A stretch of 64,000 bases of DNA from Pseudoalteromonas denitrificans DSM 6059. Lineage in GTDB: Bacteria; Pseudomonadota; Gammaproteobacteria; Enterobacterales; Alteromonadaceae. Where the stretch lies: positions 1-64,000 of the forward strand of contig NZ_FOLO01000003.1 of NCBI RefSeq assembly GCF_900112265.1, in the 5' to 3' direction. The translations under genes were made by a program, and so were the position numbers. Shown here in pieces: positions 7,882 to 17,681 of this stretch; positions within the stretch are counted from its first letter, which is position 1; each line of letters opens with the position of its first letter. The notes beneath the pieces are model-generated. The model was not told where the DNA came from. It ran no database searches and saw nothing but the letters and a program-made list of their open reading frames with translations.

Positions 7882-8922
7882 TTATATAATATTTAAAACA
7901 TCGTCTAAATCACGGCGCGGTGATCTAGGTACTGGCGTTTTTTCTGGTGCATAACCTATAGCAATTAACATAATAATGCGTAACGATGGATCTAGCCCCA
8001 ACAACTTATGAGCGGCTTTATCGGTTTTAGGTTTTACACACCAATTCAAGCAACAAGAGCTTATGTTGTGTGATTTTAAGGCTAAAATAAAACTCATTGA
8101 AAATAAGCCACCATCAACATAAGGTTCATGCCGTTCGGTTACGCCAAAAAAACAACTTGCATCAGTAGTTATAACTGCAATGTGTGGTGCCAAATGTCCA
8201 AAGCCCGTATTTCCATTTTGATGAGAAAGTAATTTTTTCTTCATTTCAGGATCGTTTACTATCGTTACTTTAACTGGTTGTCTATTACATGCTGATGGTG
8301 ATAATTGGCTGATACGCACAACATTCTTAATTACGTCACTAGCAACTGGCTCATCTGAAAAAGTTCTCACACTGCGCCGTGCATTCATTAATAATGAAAA
8401 CTGCTCACTATAATTCGCTTCTGTAGCATCAAGCTGCATTATTTGACAAGGCGTGTTGTATGCTGTTCTTTCACAGCTATGTGTTGCTAAAAAGTCACTT
8501 AATTCATCAGTTATAACGTTGTTTTCATCTAGCTTAAAATCAACAATTCGATCGTAATAACTTTGCAATGTTCCAACTGCACCGCGATAAATAGCGTCTT
8601 TTTCATCAACAATTTCGGTACGTTGCCACTTACTAATCAGTGCCATTGTTGCTCGAGCAGGTGCTAAGCCAAAAAGCCTCTTAGGACCAGGCATCACTAA
8701 TCCTTTCTCTAATTTATGATATTGAAATAGCAGCTCAGCACTAATAATTGATCTTTTTGTTTTGGCTACACTCCAATGCATAGCTTTATAGTTTTGTGAT
8801 ATATCGTACAAATAGTAACGAAGCTTAACGACTCGTAATATTTCAGTCTTAGTACGGTAATATACGCCCCATATCAAAGGAGATTTCTGTAAAGCCAGCT
8901 TTAAATTACTTTTTAATGACAA
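7882..8922 (-). CDS. Nitroreductase-family flavoprotein of the polysaccharide locus
   Basis: 346 residues. The C-terminal two thirds is an FMN-dependent nitroreductase fold: ARRSVRTFSDEPV and LSPSACNRQPVKV bind FMN, and LIAIGYAPEKTPVPRSPRR closes the domain. The first 150 residues are an N-terminal extension seen in versions that occur beside pyruvyl transferase-like genes in polysaccharide clusters. It lies 48 bases upstream of the pyruvyl transferase-like gene. The reaction is unknown; reduction of a sugar or cofactor intermediate is a guess from context. General xenobiotic nitroreduction seems less likely given the location. Confidence 0.8.
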   Translation of the reverse strand: MSLKSNLKLALQKSPLIWGVYYRTKTEILRVVKLRYYLYDISQNYKAMHWSVAKTKRSIISAELLFQYHKLEKGLVMPGPKRLFGLAPARATMALISKWQRTEIVDEKDAIYRGAVGTLQSYYDRIVDFKLDENNVITDELSDFLATHSCERTAYNTPCQIMQLDATEANYSEQFSLLMNARRSVRTFSDEPVASDVIKNVVRISQLSPSACNRQPVKVTIVNDPEMKKKLLSHQNGNTGFGHLAPHIAVITTDASCFFGVTERHEPYVDGGLFSMSFILALKSHNISSCCLNWCVKPKTDKAAHKLLGLDPSLRIIMLIAIGYAPEKTPVPRSPRRDLDDVLNII

Positions 8923-8965
8923 AATTTAACACCCATAAATTTATAATTAAACGCATGTTCAGCAA

Positions 8966-10393
8966 TTATTTCCTGAACTGTTTAAGTTTTCTCATACCAC
9001 CAATCATAAAGAACCATAAAATTGCAAGTACGGTAATTAAAGAGTAAGTCACAAGAATACTCTCAAGATAACACATAACAATTGCAGCTAAACCGTGGAA
9101 CAAAATAAATGGTATTATATTGCTAAAAAGTGAAAAGATAAGCGATTGCAATTGCTGTACACACCTTAATAATAGCCCCATAGCAACAACATTCATCAAT
9201 GTGGCAGCAATGGCATATATAAGCACTGTTTTAGCTAACTCGTAATCTAAGTAGATACAAAGCAGTAACGTGCCAATGCGAACGATAAAATTAACAACAT
9301 GAAAAATTAAGCGAATATATTGTTTATTCATCACGTCAAATAAACCACCAAACGCTTGTACCAGCAATGTGGTCATAGCAAAATATGATAAAAAACTGGC
9401 TAAAACACCTGCGTCGGCCCACTTTTCACCCAATGCAATAACAAAGAAAGAGTCACCTATTACTGCTAAAACCGAAAAAGGGATTAATAAAAAAGCAACT
9501 AATATGGTAAAAAAAACATCGGTGTTCTTCTTTATTTTGCCCATATCATCATTCGCTTTATCTTCAGCTATTTTTTGCATAAAGGTTTTAGATATTGCAC
9601 TACCAAGCGCTGTAACCGGTATATTCACTAATCGATTAGCTATGGCAAACAACCCCGCTGCAACTGACGAAAAATAAGCGGCAATAATGATAACGGGTAA
9701 CTGCAACATGCTATTAATTAACAGCATTGAGGGGGTATTGTATTGCAGGTAACGTTTATATTTAGTAACAATAAAGCCATTAGATATGGCTGTTTTTTTA
9801 TAGCCTTGGAAGCGTTTTAGTGTTGGTAGTAAATACATGATAGCGAGCACACTTGAAGCTACTCTCGCTAAAATTAAATTACCAACAAAAACGAAACCAC
9901 TAAAACCACTTAATATTGCAATACCTCGATCAGATATTCCTTCTATTACTTTTGATGTACTAACTTGACCAAAAACCTTAACGCGAACACCTAAGTAAGT
10001 AATGGTGACATAAAGACTTTGTAATAAAACTAACACAGGGATTGAATAGACAATGAGTGAGTTAGATTTAATGTTTAACAAAGAGACAACCTGTTCATTA
10101 AAAAAGTAAAGGACAATACTAATAAACAAACAAAAAATATAAGTAAGCGATAAGGAAAGTTTAAATATTTTAGAGGCTTCTGCTTCACTTTTTGGAATTA
10201 AAATGGCTAAGTGCAGACTTAGCGTAGAGAGCGTTGCCAGAATAAGGCTTATCGCAAGTAAAGATGAAAACTCACCGTAAACTTCAACACTATAAAGTCG
10301 AGTAATAATAGGTATTGCTATAATACCTATTAATTGACCTATAGCATTACCTGCAAGTAATTTACTTGTATTTTTAATGAAACTTGTAGACAT
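8966..10393 (-). CDS. Wzx-type oligosaccharide flippase (MOP/PST family)
   Basis: 475 residues with about 12-14 hydrophobic helices and the N-terminal pattern of polysaccharide flippases: LAGNAIGQLIGIIAIPIITR followed by LYSVEVYGEFSS. This protein moves undecaprenyl-linked repeat units across the inner membrane before polymerisation. It follows the wzy-like gene by about 30 bases and precedes the nitroreductase. Together with the polymerase it makes this a Wzx/Wzy-dependent locus. Sequence outside the first helices is poorly conserved in this family, so the polysaccharide type cannot be inferred. Confidence 0.88.
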   Translation of the reverse strand: MSTSFIKNTSKLLAGNAIGQLIGIIAIPIITRLYSVEVYGEFSSLLAISLILATLSTLSLHLAILIPKSEAEASKIFKLSLSLTYIFCLFISIVLYFFNEQVVSLLNIKSNSLIVYSIPVLVLLQSLYVTITYLGVRVKVFGQVSTSKVIEGISDRGIAILSGFSGFVFVGNLILARVASSVLAIMYLLPTLKRFQGYKKTAISNGFIVTKYKRYLQYNTPSMLLINSMLQLPVIIIAAYFSSVAAGLFAIANRLVNIPVTALGSAISKTFMQKIAEDKANDDMGKIKKNTDVFFTILVAFLLIPFSVLAVIGDSFFVIALGEKWADAGVLASFLSYFAMTTLLVQAFGGLFDVMNKQYIRLIFHVVNFIVRIGTLLLCIYLDYELAKTVLIYAIAATLMNVVAMGLLLRCVQQLQSLIFSLFSNIIPFILFHGLAAIVMCYLESILVTYSLITVLAILWFFMIGGMRKLKQFRK

Positions 10394-10423
10394 CTATTTT
10401 ATTCCGGATCTAACAATAAACAT

Positions 10424-11707
10424 TTAGCTATTCATCATTTCAGTTCGAAATAACCACATAAAATATAACAATACACCACCAATTGCGATACACCAAGAAG
10501 CTGTAAAAAAACTAATAGGTAATAGTGATAGTGTAAAAGACATCAAAAAAGCAAATACTGAAGCAGAGTGAGGATCTGTCTTTTCATTTTTTTTAAAGTA
10601 CATCAAATACGTTTTCAAGCATTGATATGTAAACAATATCCAGATTAATAAACCTAAAGGTCCAAACTGAAATAAAGAAGAATAAGCACCTGCATCAACA
10701 ATATTATTATGTTCTTCTGAATTTAAAATGTTATTTATTTGACCATTTGAAGACATAGATCCAATACCAAACCCTTCACTTTCTATATATGTGTGGTAAA
10801 AATGCTCAACAGTTTCAAAACGTATGGAAATATTACTTTCCGAATCATGCATTGACATATTACCTAAACTTTCTATCTGCTTTGCAAATACAATCGGAAA
10901 AACAAATACAACAGCTATAAGACCTACAACATATAACCTAAAAACTTTTTTTGTTAAGCCTTTTATACACATTAAGGTAATAGTCGCTACACCCATTGCA
11001 AGGAACCCCATGCGGCTTTCCATTACAAATGCTTGCACTAAAAATAATAAGCCAGCAATAAGTAATAAAGCTTGGTTTTCTTTTTTACTACGATTTCCGA
11101 TAATTAAAAGACTCATAACAGCTACAAAACCAAAAATAACTTCATTTTTAAGAAGTACAATTCTCCTAACGTCTAATGCAAAAAAAGCAGAGCGTCTCTG
11201 ATATTCATCTAGAAATGATAAATTACTAATGCGATCCGTTATTAGTAGCAGTGATATTAATATTGCAACCCAAATAAATGACCAAATAACTTCTTTACTT
11301 GTATATTTAAAAAAATATAAAAAATAAAAAACGAAGATAGGGGCAAAAACATAAAGAGAGGGTAGCCAATCTTTCATTGGCTTAACAAATATAAAATTTC
11401 CCGATATAAAAGAAACAATAAAAAAAACGGTAAATGCAACTAAAGGATAATAAAAACTTTTGATTTCACAAAAATTTTTATCTTTAGCTAATCTTAGTAA
11501 TGATAAAAATAAAAAACAAATCATTGAGAATGCAAATAACCAAGCCCCAATAACTGTATCAAACCCTACTAACTTGGTAATTAAACCGTCACTTTCAAAA
11601 ATAACCAAACACATAAAAAAGACTTTCAAAAACGAAGTTTTCGTTTCTTTATGGTCAGTTATTAAATTTGTACCAGTATTCTTAAATCGCAACAGTTCAG
11701 AGGTCAT
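10424..11707 (-). CDS. Wzy-like O-antigen / exopolysaccharide polymerase
   Basis: 427 residues, about ten to eleven hydrophobic helices, with a large polar loop near residues 265-320 (the periplasmic loop typical of the O-antigen polymerase/ligase family) and GIGSMSS and GAYSSLFQFGPLGLLIW downstream of it. It starts within the stop of the sugar-nucleotide dehydrogenase gene (TAATG overlap), which links its translation to that gene. Given its place next to the flippase I assign polymerase rather than ligase. A second member of the family lies at 18366. Primary sequence alone does not separate polymerase from ligase. Confidence 0.75.
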   Translation of the reverse strand: MTSELLRFKNTGTNLITDHKETKTSFLKVFFMCLVIFESDGLITKLVGFDTVIGAWLFAFSMICFLFLSLLRLAKDKNFCEIKSFYYPLVAFTVFFIVSFISGNFIFVKPMKDWLPSLYVFAPIFVFYFLYFFKYTSKEVIWSFIWVAILISLLLITDRISNLSFLDEYQRRSAFFALDVRRIVLLKNEVIFGFVAVMSLLIIGNRSKKENQALLLIAGLLFLVQAFVMESRMGFLAMGVATITLMCIKGLTKKVFRLYVVGLIAVVFVFPIVFAKQIESLGNMSMHDSESNISIRFETVEHFYHTYIESEGFGIGSMSSNGQINNILNSEEHNNIVDAGAYSSLFQFGPLGLLIWILFTYQCLKTYLMYFKKNEKTDPHSASVFAFLMSFTLSLLPISFFTASWCIAIGGVLLYFMWLFRTEMMNS

Positions 11708-12873
11708 TAGTCACTACCAAACAAGTCACGTGTATAAACTTTATCAAGCACATCTTCTAAAGCTTCTTCCATTCGGTTTGATACGATCACATCAGACATT
11801 TGTTTAAATTCTTCAAAATCTGTGATTACTTTAGAATTAAAGAAACTTTCTTCTTTTAATACTGGTTCATATATTACAACTTCAATGCCTTTGGCTTTTA
11901 TGCGCTTCATAATGCCTTGAATTGATGACGCTCTAAAATTGTCTGATCCTGTTTTCATTATTAAACGGTATATACCAACCACTTTAGGTTGTTTGTTAAT
12001 AATTGAAAATGCGATATGGTCTTTACGAACAGTGTTTGATTCAACAATTGAATTAACTAATGTATTTGGTACATCTTCAAAGTTTGCACGCAATTGTTTT
12101 GTATCTTTTGGTAAACAGTAACCACCATAGCCAAATGATGGGTTGTTGTAATGATTACCTATACGCGGGTCTAGTCCTACACCTTCGATGATCTGCTTTG
12201 TATCTAAACCATGTGATTCAGCGTATGTATCTAACTCATTAAAATATGAAACACGCATTGCCAAATATGTATTTGAAAATAATTTAACCGCCTCTGCTTC
12301 TGTTGAATCTGTTAGTAATATTTCTATGTCTTTTTTGATAGCACCTTGTGCTAATAAATTAGCAAATTGTTGTGCGCGCTCTGATTTTTCACCCACTATG
12401 ATGCGTGATGGGTGAAGGTTATCGTAAAGCGCTTTGCCTTCACGTAAAAATTCTGGTGAAAATATAATATTACTACAGCATAATTTTTGTTTTATTTTTT
12501 TTGTAAAGCCAACTGGTACTGTTGATTTTATTATCATTACCGCTGTTGGGTTTATTTCATTTACGTCTTTTATTACAGCTTCAACAGATGAAGTATTAAA
12601 TTTATTGTTTATCTCATCGTAATCCGTTGGTGTTGCTATGATCACATAATCAGCATTTTTAAATGCTTGTTGTTTATCTGTAGTAGCTGTTAAGTTTAAT
12701 TGTTTAGTTTGTAAATAATCTTCTATTTCAACATCTGAAATTGGTGATATTTTATCGTTAATAAGGTTTACTTTGTCTTGCATTATATCAAAAGCTACAA
12801 CTTCATTATGTTGCGCAAGCAATACTGCATTTGATAGGCCTACGTAGCCTGTTCCTGCGATTGTAACTTTCAT
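11707..12873 (-). CDS. ugd: UDP-glucose 6-dehydrogenase
   Basis: 388 residues, the usual length of the short Ugd class. The N-terminal NAD site is [15 protein letters not shown], followed by [18 protein letters not shown] and [12 protein letters not shown], and the catalytic cysteine lies in [14 protein letters not shown]. It oxidises UDP-glucose twice to UDP-glucuronate, an acidic precursor for the polysaccharide. It follows galU by about 200 bases and probably consumes its product. The stop overlaps the next gene (TAATG). The closest form is the nucleotide-sugar dehydrogenase of enterobacterial and Vibrio capsule loci. Confidence 0.92.
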   Translation of the reverse strand: MKVTIAGTGYVGLSNAVLLAQHNEVVAFDIMQDKVNLINDKISPISDVEIEDYLQTKQLNLTATTDKQQAFKNADYVIIATPTDYDEINNKFNTSSVEAVIKDVNEINPTAVMIIKSTVPVGFTKKIKQKLCCSNIIFSPEFLREGKALYDNLHPSRIIVGEKSERAQQFANLLAQGAIKKDIEILLTDSTEAEAVKLFSNTYLAMRVSYFNELDTYAESHGLDTKQIIEGVGLDPRIGNHYNNPSFGYGGYCLPKDTKQLRANFEDVPNTLVNSIVESNTVRKDHIAFSIINKQPKVVGIYRLIMKTGSDNFRASSIQGIMKRIKAKGIEVVIYEPVLKEESFFNSKVITDFEEFKQMSDVIVSNRMEEALEDVLDKVYTRDLFGSD

Positions 12874-13073
12874 TTTGTAAACCTTTATTAATTAATATTT
12901 ATGGTGATTTAAAATTAATGAACCACCGAGAACGCCGAGACGTTTTATTCTACATAGAGAAACATGATTTTGATAAAAATAAATGACAATGCTTTTCTGT
13001 GCTAGTTATTAGGAGATAAACTTCTAACTATGTTATCACCTAGTTATTTGAACTATAGCGATTTATATCCTTT

Positions 13074-14012
13074 TTAACTTTCTACAGGTAGTTTGCTTTT
13101 TGATGCTTCCTTGGCGTTTTCAATCGCTAAAAAGCTTAGTAGGTTTGCTTTAAACTCTTCACCAAGGCGGCCACATTGCATACCGTATTCTACGTTTGCC
13201 ATCATATAGCCCAATTTTGATCCACAATCGTGTGACTTACCTTTTATATGGTAAGCTTCTATTGTTTCAAGTAATCGTAATTGATGTAGTGTGTCGGTAA
13301 GTTGAATTTCGCCGCCAGCTCCTGGGGGTGTAAATTCTAATAAATCCCAAATGTTTTCAGATAATACGTAACGCCCAGTAATTGCTAAATTACTGGGCGC
13401 CTCATCTACAGCAGGCTTTTCAACCATATCTTTTACAACTAAGCTGTCACCGGGTTGCGTTGTTTGATTATTTAAATCTACTACACCATATTGATCTACT
13501 TTCTCGTGTGGTACAGGTTCTACCATAATTTGGTTAAAACTTGTTTCTTCAAAGCGGGTGATCATTTGTGCAAGGTTGTCAGTTTTTAGGTTAGAGTGGT
13601 ACTGATCCACGATTACATCAGGTAATAAAATTGCAAATGCATTATCGCCTACAATTGGCCTTGCAGCTAATACCGCATGCCCTAACCCTAAAGGCGCTGA
13701 TTGACGAACAGAGATAACAGTCACGTCTTTAGGTACTATCGCACGTATTTCATCAAGTAGGCTACGTTTAACACGGGCTTCTAATGTCGCTTCAAGCTCA
13801 AAACTAGTATCAAAGTGATTTTCAATCGAGTTTTTTGATGCATGTGTTACTAACACAATTTCTTTTATGCCTGCTGATATTGCTTCGTTGACCACATATT
13901 GGATCATAGGTTTATCAACAATGGGTAACATTTCTTTTGGAATGGCTTTTGTTGCGGGTAGCATGCGAGTGCCTAAACCTGCGACAGGAATTACAGCTTT
14001 TTTAATCTTCAT
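13074..14012 (-). CDS. galU: UTP-glucose-1-phosphate uridylyltransferase
   Basis: 312 residues with the GalU signature [18 protein letters not shown] at the N-terminus, then [31 protein letters not shown] and [10 protein letters not shown]. It makes UDP-glucose from glucose-1-phosphate and UTP in the cytosol, feeding Ugd just downstream. It is the first gene of the minus-strand polysaccharide cluster. Its promoter must lie in the 890-base gap that also holds the repeat array. No JUMPstart/ops element was seen in front of it. Confidence 0.95.
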   Translation of the reverse strand: MKIKKAVIPVAGLGTRMLPATKAIPKEMLPIVDKPMIQYVVNEAISAGIKEIVLVTHASKNSIENHFDTSFELEATLEARVKRSLLDEIRAIVPKDVTVISVRQSAPLGLGHAVLAARPIVGDNAFAILLPDVIVDQYHSNLKTDNLAQMITRFEETSFNQIMVEPVPHEKVDQYGVVDLNNQTTQPGDSLVVKDMVEKPAVDEAPSNLAITGRYVLSENIWDLLEFTPPGAGGEIQLTDTLHQLRLLETIEAYHIKGKSHDCGSKLGYMMANVEYGMQCGRLGEEFKANLLSFLAIENAKEASKSKLPVES

Positions 14013-14904
14013 TTTATCTTCCTAATTTCTACAATAGCACAACAAGAAAACACTAGTGTAGTAACTTCCTTATTCATAATTCGAGATTTGCATCAATGCG
14101 CGGCGGATTATATAGAGACTTGATATATATGGCAACTAAAATGTATAGTCATTTTTTATGAGGATGTTTTTTGTTTTGTTATGGGGGTTTTGGTGTGTTG
14201 AATGCCCTTTAAAGACAATTATTATTTTAGAGAAATAGTAAGACTGAAGTCTCACCTACAAATAAGGATTTATATTTTTGTTTTACAAGTTATCATTTTT
14301 TGAGGGGTAACTTCCTTTTATGAGTAAATAAGCTGCGCGTTTTTAAAATATAAATGTAAGACTGAAGTCTCACCTACAGATAAGGGTCTATATTTCTGTT
14401 TACAAGTTATCAATTTTTGAAGGTTAATTTCCTTTATGAGTAAATGGGCTGCACATTTTTAAAATATAAAAGTAAGACTGAAGTCTCACCTACAGGTAAG
14501 GGTCTATATTTCTGTTTACAAGTTATCAATTTTTGAAGGTTAATTTCTTTTATGAGTAAATAAGCTGCGCGTTTTTAAAATATAAATGTAAGACTGAAGT
14601 CTCACCTACAGATAAGGGTCTATATTTCTGTTTACAAGTTATCAATTTTTGAAGGTTAATTTCCTTTATGAGTAAATGGGCTGCGCATTTTTAAAATATA
14701 AAAGTAAGACTGAAGTCTCACCTACAAATATTTTTTACATGACCAAAGCTATTTTAGATATAAAATTAAGCATTTCTGAGTTTTATTCCTTATTAGAAAT
14801 ACAACTTGATTAATAAATAGTTTGTTTTGTACCAGTTTAATAATTTATATAGCTAAAAGGTTACAAAATATAGATAAAACGTATCAAACATCTTATGCTT
14901 ACTC
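14013..14904. other. Long intergenic region between galU and lapG
   Basis: 892 bases separate two divergent transcription units. The left 200 bases should hold the galU promoter. The middle (14238-14726) is a tandem repeat array described separately. The right 180 bases, very AT-rich, should hold the lapG promoter. No convincing gene, tRNA or riboswitch was seen. Confidence 0.7.
14238..14726. repeat. Tandem array of four about 116-bp units plus a partial fifth, each headed by a REP-like palindrome
   Basis: Units start at 14238, 14356, 14472 and 14588, and a truncated copy at 14704, giving periods of 118, 116, 116 and 116. Each unit opens with a 23-base head containing the perfect hairpin agactgaagtct and ending in cacctaca. 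The reverse complement (tgtaggtgagacttcagtct) has the form of REP elements mobilised by RAYT transposases in marine gammaproteobacteria. The rest of the unit is AT-rich spacer. Units 1 and 3 share taaataagctgcgcg, while units 2 and 4 share taaatgggctgc, so the array looks like a duplicated two-unit block of 232 bases. Confidence 0.9.
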
Positions 14905-14931
14905 TTGTATGCTTTTATTTGTTCCTACTAT

Positions 14932-15651
14932 ATGAATCTACTAGGTATTACATTGCAAAAATTTTATATATTGATGTGCTTATTGTGTTCATTTTTTGTT
15001 ATAGCAACAAAATTATTTGATTCGTTTGATGAACCTAAATTACTTAAACGTGTAAAAACGGTTTACGGTGATACTGGGTTTGCCAGAACTGAAAAGTGGC
15101 TAAAGTTATTAGAGTCGAGTAAAAATGACTCACAATGGAATCAATTAAATAAAGTAAATACCTTTATTAATAATCAAGTCTCATATTTAAATGATTTATC
15201 GCTTTGGGGTAAAAAAGATTATTGGGCAAGCCCTGTTGAAACTTTAGGCCGAGGTAAAGGTGACTGTGAAGACTTTGCAATTGCGAAGTTTTTTTCTTTA
15301 GTCGCTTTAGGAGTCCCCGAAAACAAGCTTAGGCTTATGTATGTGAGGCAATTAACTGTTAATGAACCTCACATGGTTTTAATTTATTTTGAAGCGCCTG
15401 GTAAAATTCCGCTTGTATTAGATAATTATGACCGTAAAATACAAGTTGCAAGTGCCCGCCGAGATTTACGGCCCATTTATAGTTTTAATGGTAATGGTTT
15501 ATGGATGGCAAAAGCAAAAGGCATGGGTAAAAAAGTTAAGAATTCTCGTGGTATATCGGCTTGGACAAGCTTAGTACAACGCATAGAGGAAGGCGAGCTT
15601 AATAATTTTCATGGATTAGAAAATAAACAGGATTCATATGTACGAAACTAG
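14932..15651 (+). CDS. lapG: LapG-type periplasmic cysteine protease (transglutaminase-like)
   Basis: About 239 residues from the ATG at 14932; a TTG at 14905 would add nine residues and neither start has a good ribosome site. A hydrophobic segment at about residues 9-28 exports it. The bacterial transglutaminase-like cysteine protease (BTLCP) triad is visible: Cys112 in GKGDCEDFA, His147 in NEPHMVL and Asp164 in VLDNYD, preceded by the YWASPVETL motif. LapG cleaves the N-terminal retention module of giant RTX adhesins to release biofilm cells. The next gene, overlapping by 14 bases, encodes its c-di-GMP-controlled inhibitor LapD. No adhesin or its type I exporter is in the window. Confidence 0.88.
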   Translation: MNLLGITLQKFYILMCLLCSFFVIATKLFDSFDEPKLLKRVKTVYGDTGFARTEKWLKLLESSKNDSQWNQLNKVNTFINNQVSYLNDLSLWGKKDYWASPVETLGRGKGDCEDFAIAKFFSLVALGVPENKLRLMYVRQLTVNEPHMVLIYFEAPGKIPLVLDNYDRKIQVASARRDLRPIYSFNGNGLWMAKAKGMGKKVKNSRGISAWTSLVQRIEEGELNNFHGLENKQDSYVRN

Positions 15652-17659
15652 TTCAACACACTCCTCAGGTATTAGCTTAAAAACACAACTTTACGGATTA
15701 GTCTTTTTTTTAGCATTAATGTCATTTTTTAGCAGTTTAATTATGAGTGTTGACCATACTCGTAATTATTTAAATGAACAAATGGGTATTCACGCGCAAG
15801 ATGCGGCAACCAGTTTAGGTTTATCTATATCTCCTTATTTAGGTGAAGAAAATATCGTTATAGCCGAAACCATGATGGCGGCCATTTTTGACTCAGGTTA
15901 TTATGCGTCTATGGTATTAGTATCGCCTGAAAATAAAAACTTATTGAGTATGAACCATCCTTCAACAATAGAAGGTGTACCTCAGTGGTTTATTGATTTA
16001 TTTCCGCTTTCTCCTCCTACTAGAAATTCTGAAGTGAGTAGCGGCTGGACAATCGCTGGTACGCTTCATGTTACAAGCCACCCAGGAGTGAGCTACTTAC
16101 AGCTTTGGAATTATAGTTTAAATGCCCTTTCTGGCTTATTGTTTACATTAGTTGCGAGCTTATTAGTTGCGTATATCATTATAAAAGCAGTGCTTAGGCC
16201 CCTCTACATAGTGACAGAGCAAGCAAATGCAATAACAAAAAAACAGTTTATTTATAATAAACGCACGCCTATTACAAAAGAGTTAAGACTTGTCACTTCT
16301 GCTATTAATAGCATGGTTAAAAATGTTCAAAAAACATTTATATCTATGACAGATCATACCGAAATTTTAACTAAAGAAGCCTATAAAGATAATTTAAGTC
16401 AAATGGGCAACCGTAGGGCTTTTGAAAACCAATTACACAGCCATTTTGACGAAAGAAGAATAACGCAAGCAAGCATAGTTTTAATTACTTTACCTTCACT
16501 GCAAAATATCAATTTAGAATTAGGGTATAAAGATGGTGACGAATATATTTTAAAAGCAGTGAAAATAATAAAATTATGGTTAAGTAATATCCAAGGTACA
16601 CAATTTTACCGAATTGCCGGCGGTTGTTTTATTGTTACTTTCCCAGTATCTCTTGATTTATGTATTAAAAACATTGAAAACGCACAAAAGAAATTAAATG
16701 CATTTAATTCAAATAGATATAGTAATGGTTTTGCTAAACTTGTTATGTGTTCCTATAATAAAAAAGATAATACAGGCGATTTATTATCTCGCTTAGATAC
16801 CTTGTCAACACAACACAAGGCGCTTGTCTCTTCTGCGGATGCTTTTAATGAATACAAAGCACCGGCTTTGGGTTTACAAGAATGGAAAATGTTAATTAAT
16901 GATATTATAAGCAGCGGTGATATTGCTTTTTCATTTCAACCTGTAGTATTAAAAGATAAACCTTTACCATTATATTCCGAATTATTTACCCATTTTACCC
17001 ATAATAATGAAAGCATTAATAATGGCCAATTTTTTGCTATGGCAGAACGCTTAGATTTAACCTCGGCGCTTGATAAAAAATTAATAATGGCTTTCACTAA
17101 TCTTAAAAAACATTATCAAGACCAAAGGTTTGCCATTAATTTAAGTGATCAATCTCTTCATGATGAGGAGTTTTTAAGCTGGTTGGAAAATTACATTCCT
17201 CTTAATAAAGAAACATTTGAGAATATCGTGTTTGAAATTAATGAGTCAAGTTTACTCAATGACATTGATTCTGCAAAAGAAGTGATAGCACTATTAAAAC
17301 AGCATGATATTAAGGTGTGTATTGAACGCTTTGGATCCAACTTATCTTCATTTAAATATCTAAGAGGTTTAAATGTTGATTATGTCAAATTGGATGGCAG
17401 TTATACCCGAGATTTAATTAGTAACCCAGATAACAATTATTTTATTCATGCCGTAAATCAAATATGCCAAGGGTTAGGCATTACTGTTATTGCGTGTCAT
17501 ATCGAAAATGAAGAAACGTTCGAAAAAATATTAGATTTATCAATTGGTGCTTATCAAGGTAAGTACTTGCAATCTCCGCATAAAATTACGATAAACCACA
17601 AAAAAAACAATAGCCAATCTCATACTTTTAATTTAGAATTGGCTTATGATCTAACTTAA
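15638..17659 (+). CDS. lapD: LapD-like c-di-GMP receptor with degenerate GGDEF and EAL domains
   Basis: 673 residues. Helix 1 spans about residues 18-37, a periplasmic sensor of the LapD/MoxY N-terminal type about 38-160, helix 2 about 163-187, a HAMP-like linker to about 240, then GGDEF and EAL domains. The GGDEF motif reads GGCFI at 328-332 and the EAL motif reads SEL at 447-449, so neither synthesis nor hydrolysis is expected. LapD proteins bind c-di-GMP through the EAL domain and then sequester LapG in the periplasm, protecting surface adhesin. QPVV at 434-437 and KLDGSY at 584-589 keep parts of the binding pocket. It overlaps lapG by 14 bases. Confidence 0.88.
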   Translation: MYETSSTHSSGISLKTQLYGLVFFLALMSFFSSLIMSVDHTRNYLNEQMGIHAQDAATSLGLSISPYLGEENIVIAETMMAAIFDSGYYASMVLVSPENKNLLSMNHPSTIEGVPQWFIDLFPLSPPTRNSEVSSGWTIAGTLHVTSHPGVSYLQLWNYSLNALSGLLFTLVASLLVAYIIIKAVLRPLYIVTEQANAITKKQFIYNKRTPITKELRLVTSAINSMVKNVQKTFISMTDHTEILTKEAYKDNLSQMGNRRAFENQLHSHFDERRITQASIVLITLPSLQNINLELGYKDGDEYILKAVKIIKLWLSNIQGTQFYRIAGGCFIVTFPVSLDLCIKNIENAQKKLNAFNSNRYSNGFAKLVMCSYNKKDNTGDLLSRLDTLSTQHKALVSSADAFNEYKAPALGLQEWKMLINDIISSGDIAFSFQPVVLKDKPLPLYSELFTHFTHNNESINNGQFFAMAERLDLTSALDKKLIMAFTNLKKHYQDQRFAINLSDQSLHDEEFLSWLENYIPLNKETFENIVFEINESSLLNDIDSAKEVIALLKQHDIKVCIERFGSNLSSFKYLRGLNVDYVKLDGSYTRDLISNPDNNYFIHAVNQICQGLGITVIACHIENEETFEKILDLSIGAYQGKYLQSPHKITINHKKNNSQSHTFNLELAYDLT

Positions 17660-17681
17660 ACATGGTTAACAAGGAAAACCC

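Noticed and set aside
10824-11201. Plus-strand frame inside the Wzy-like gene
   Set aside because: Its composition is the complement of hydrophobic helices; no ribosome site and no family resemblance.
14090-14115. JUMPstart/ops element before the EPS locus
   Set aside because: A GGCGG run is on the wrong strand relative to galU and lacks the rest of the consensus.
14432-14460. Nine-codon open frame (atgagtaaatgggctgc...) repeated in the array units
   Set aside because: It is broken by an early stop in units 1 and 3 and has no ribosome site, so it is a by-product of the AT-rich repeat.
14300-14700. Repeat array as a CRISPR locus
   Set aside because: Period is 116 bases with the whole unit conserved, spacers are not unique, and no cas genes are nearby.
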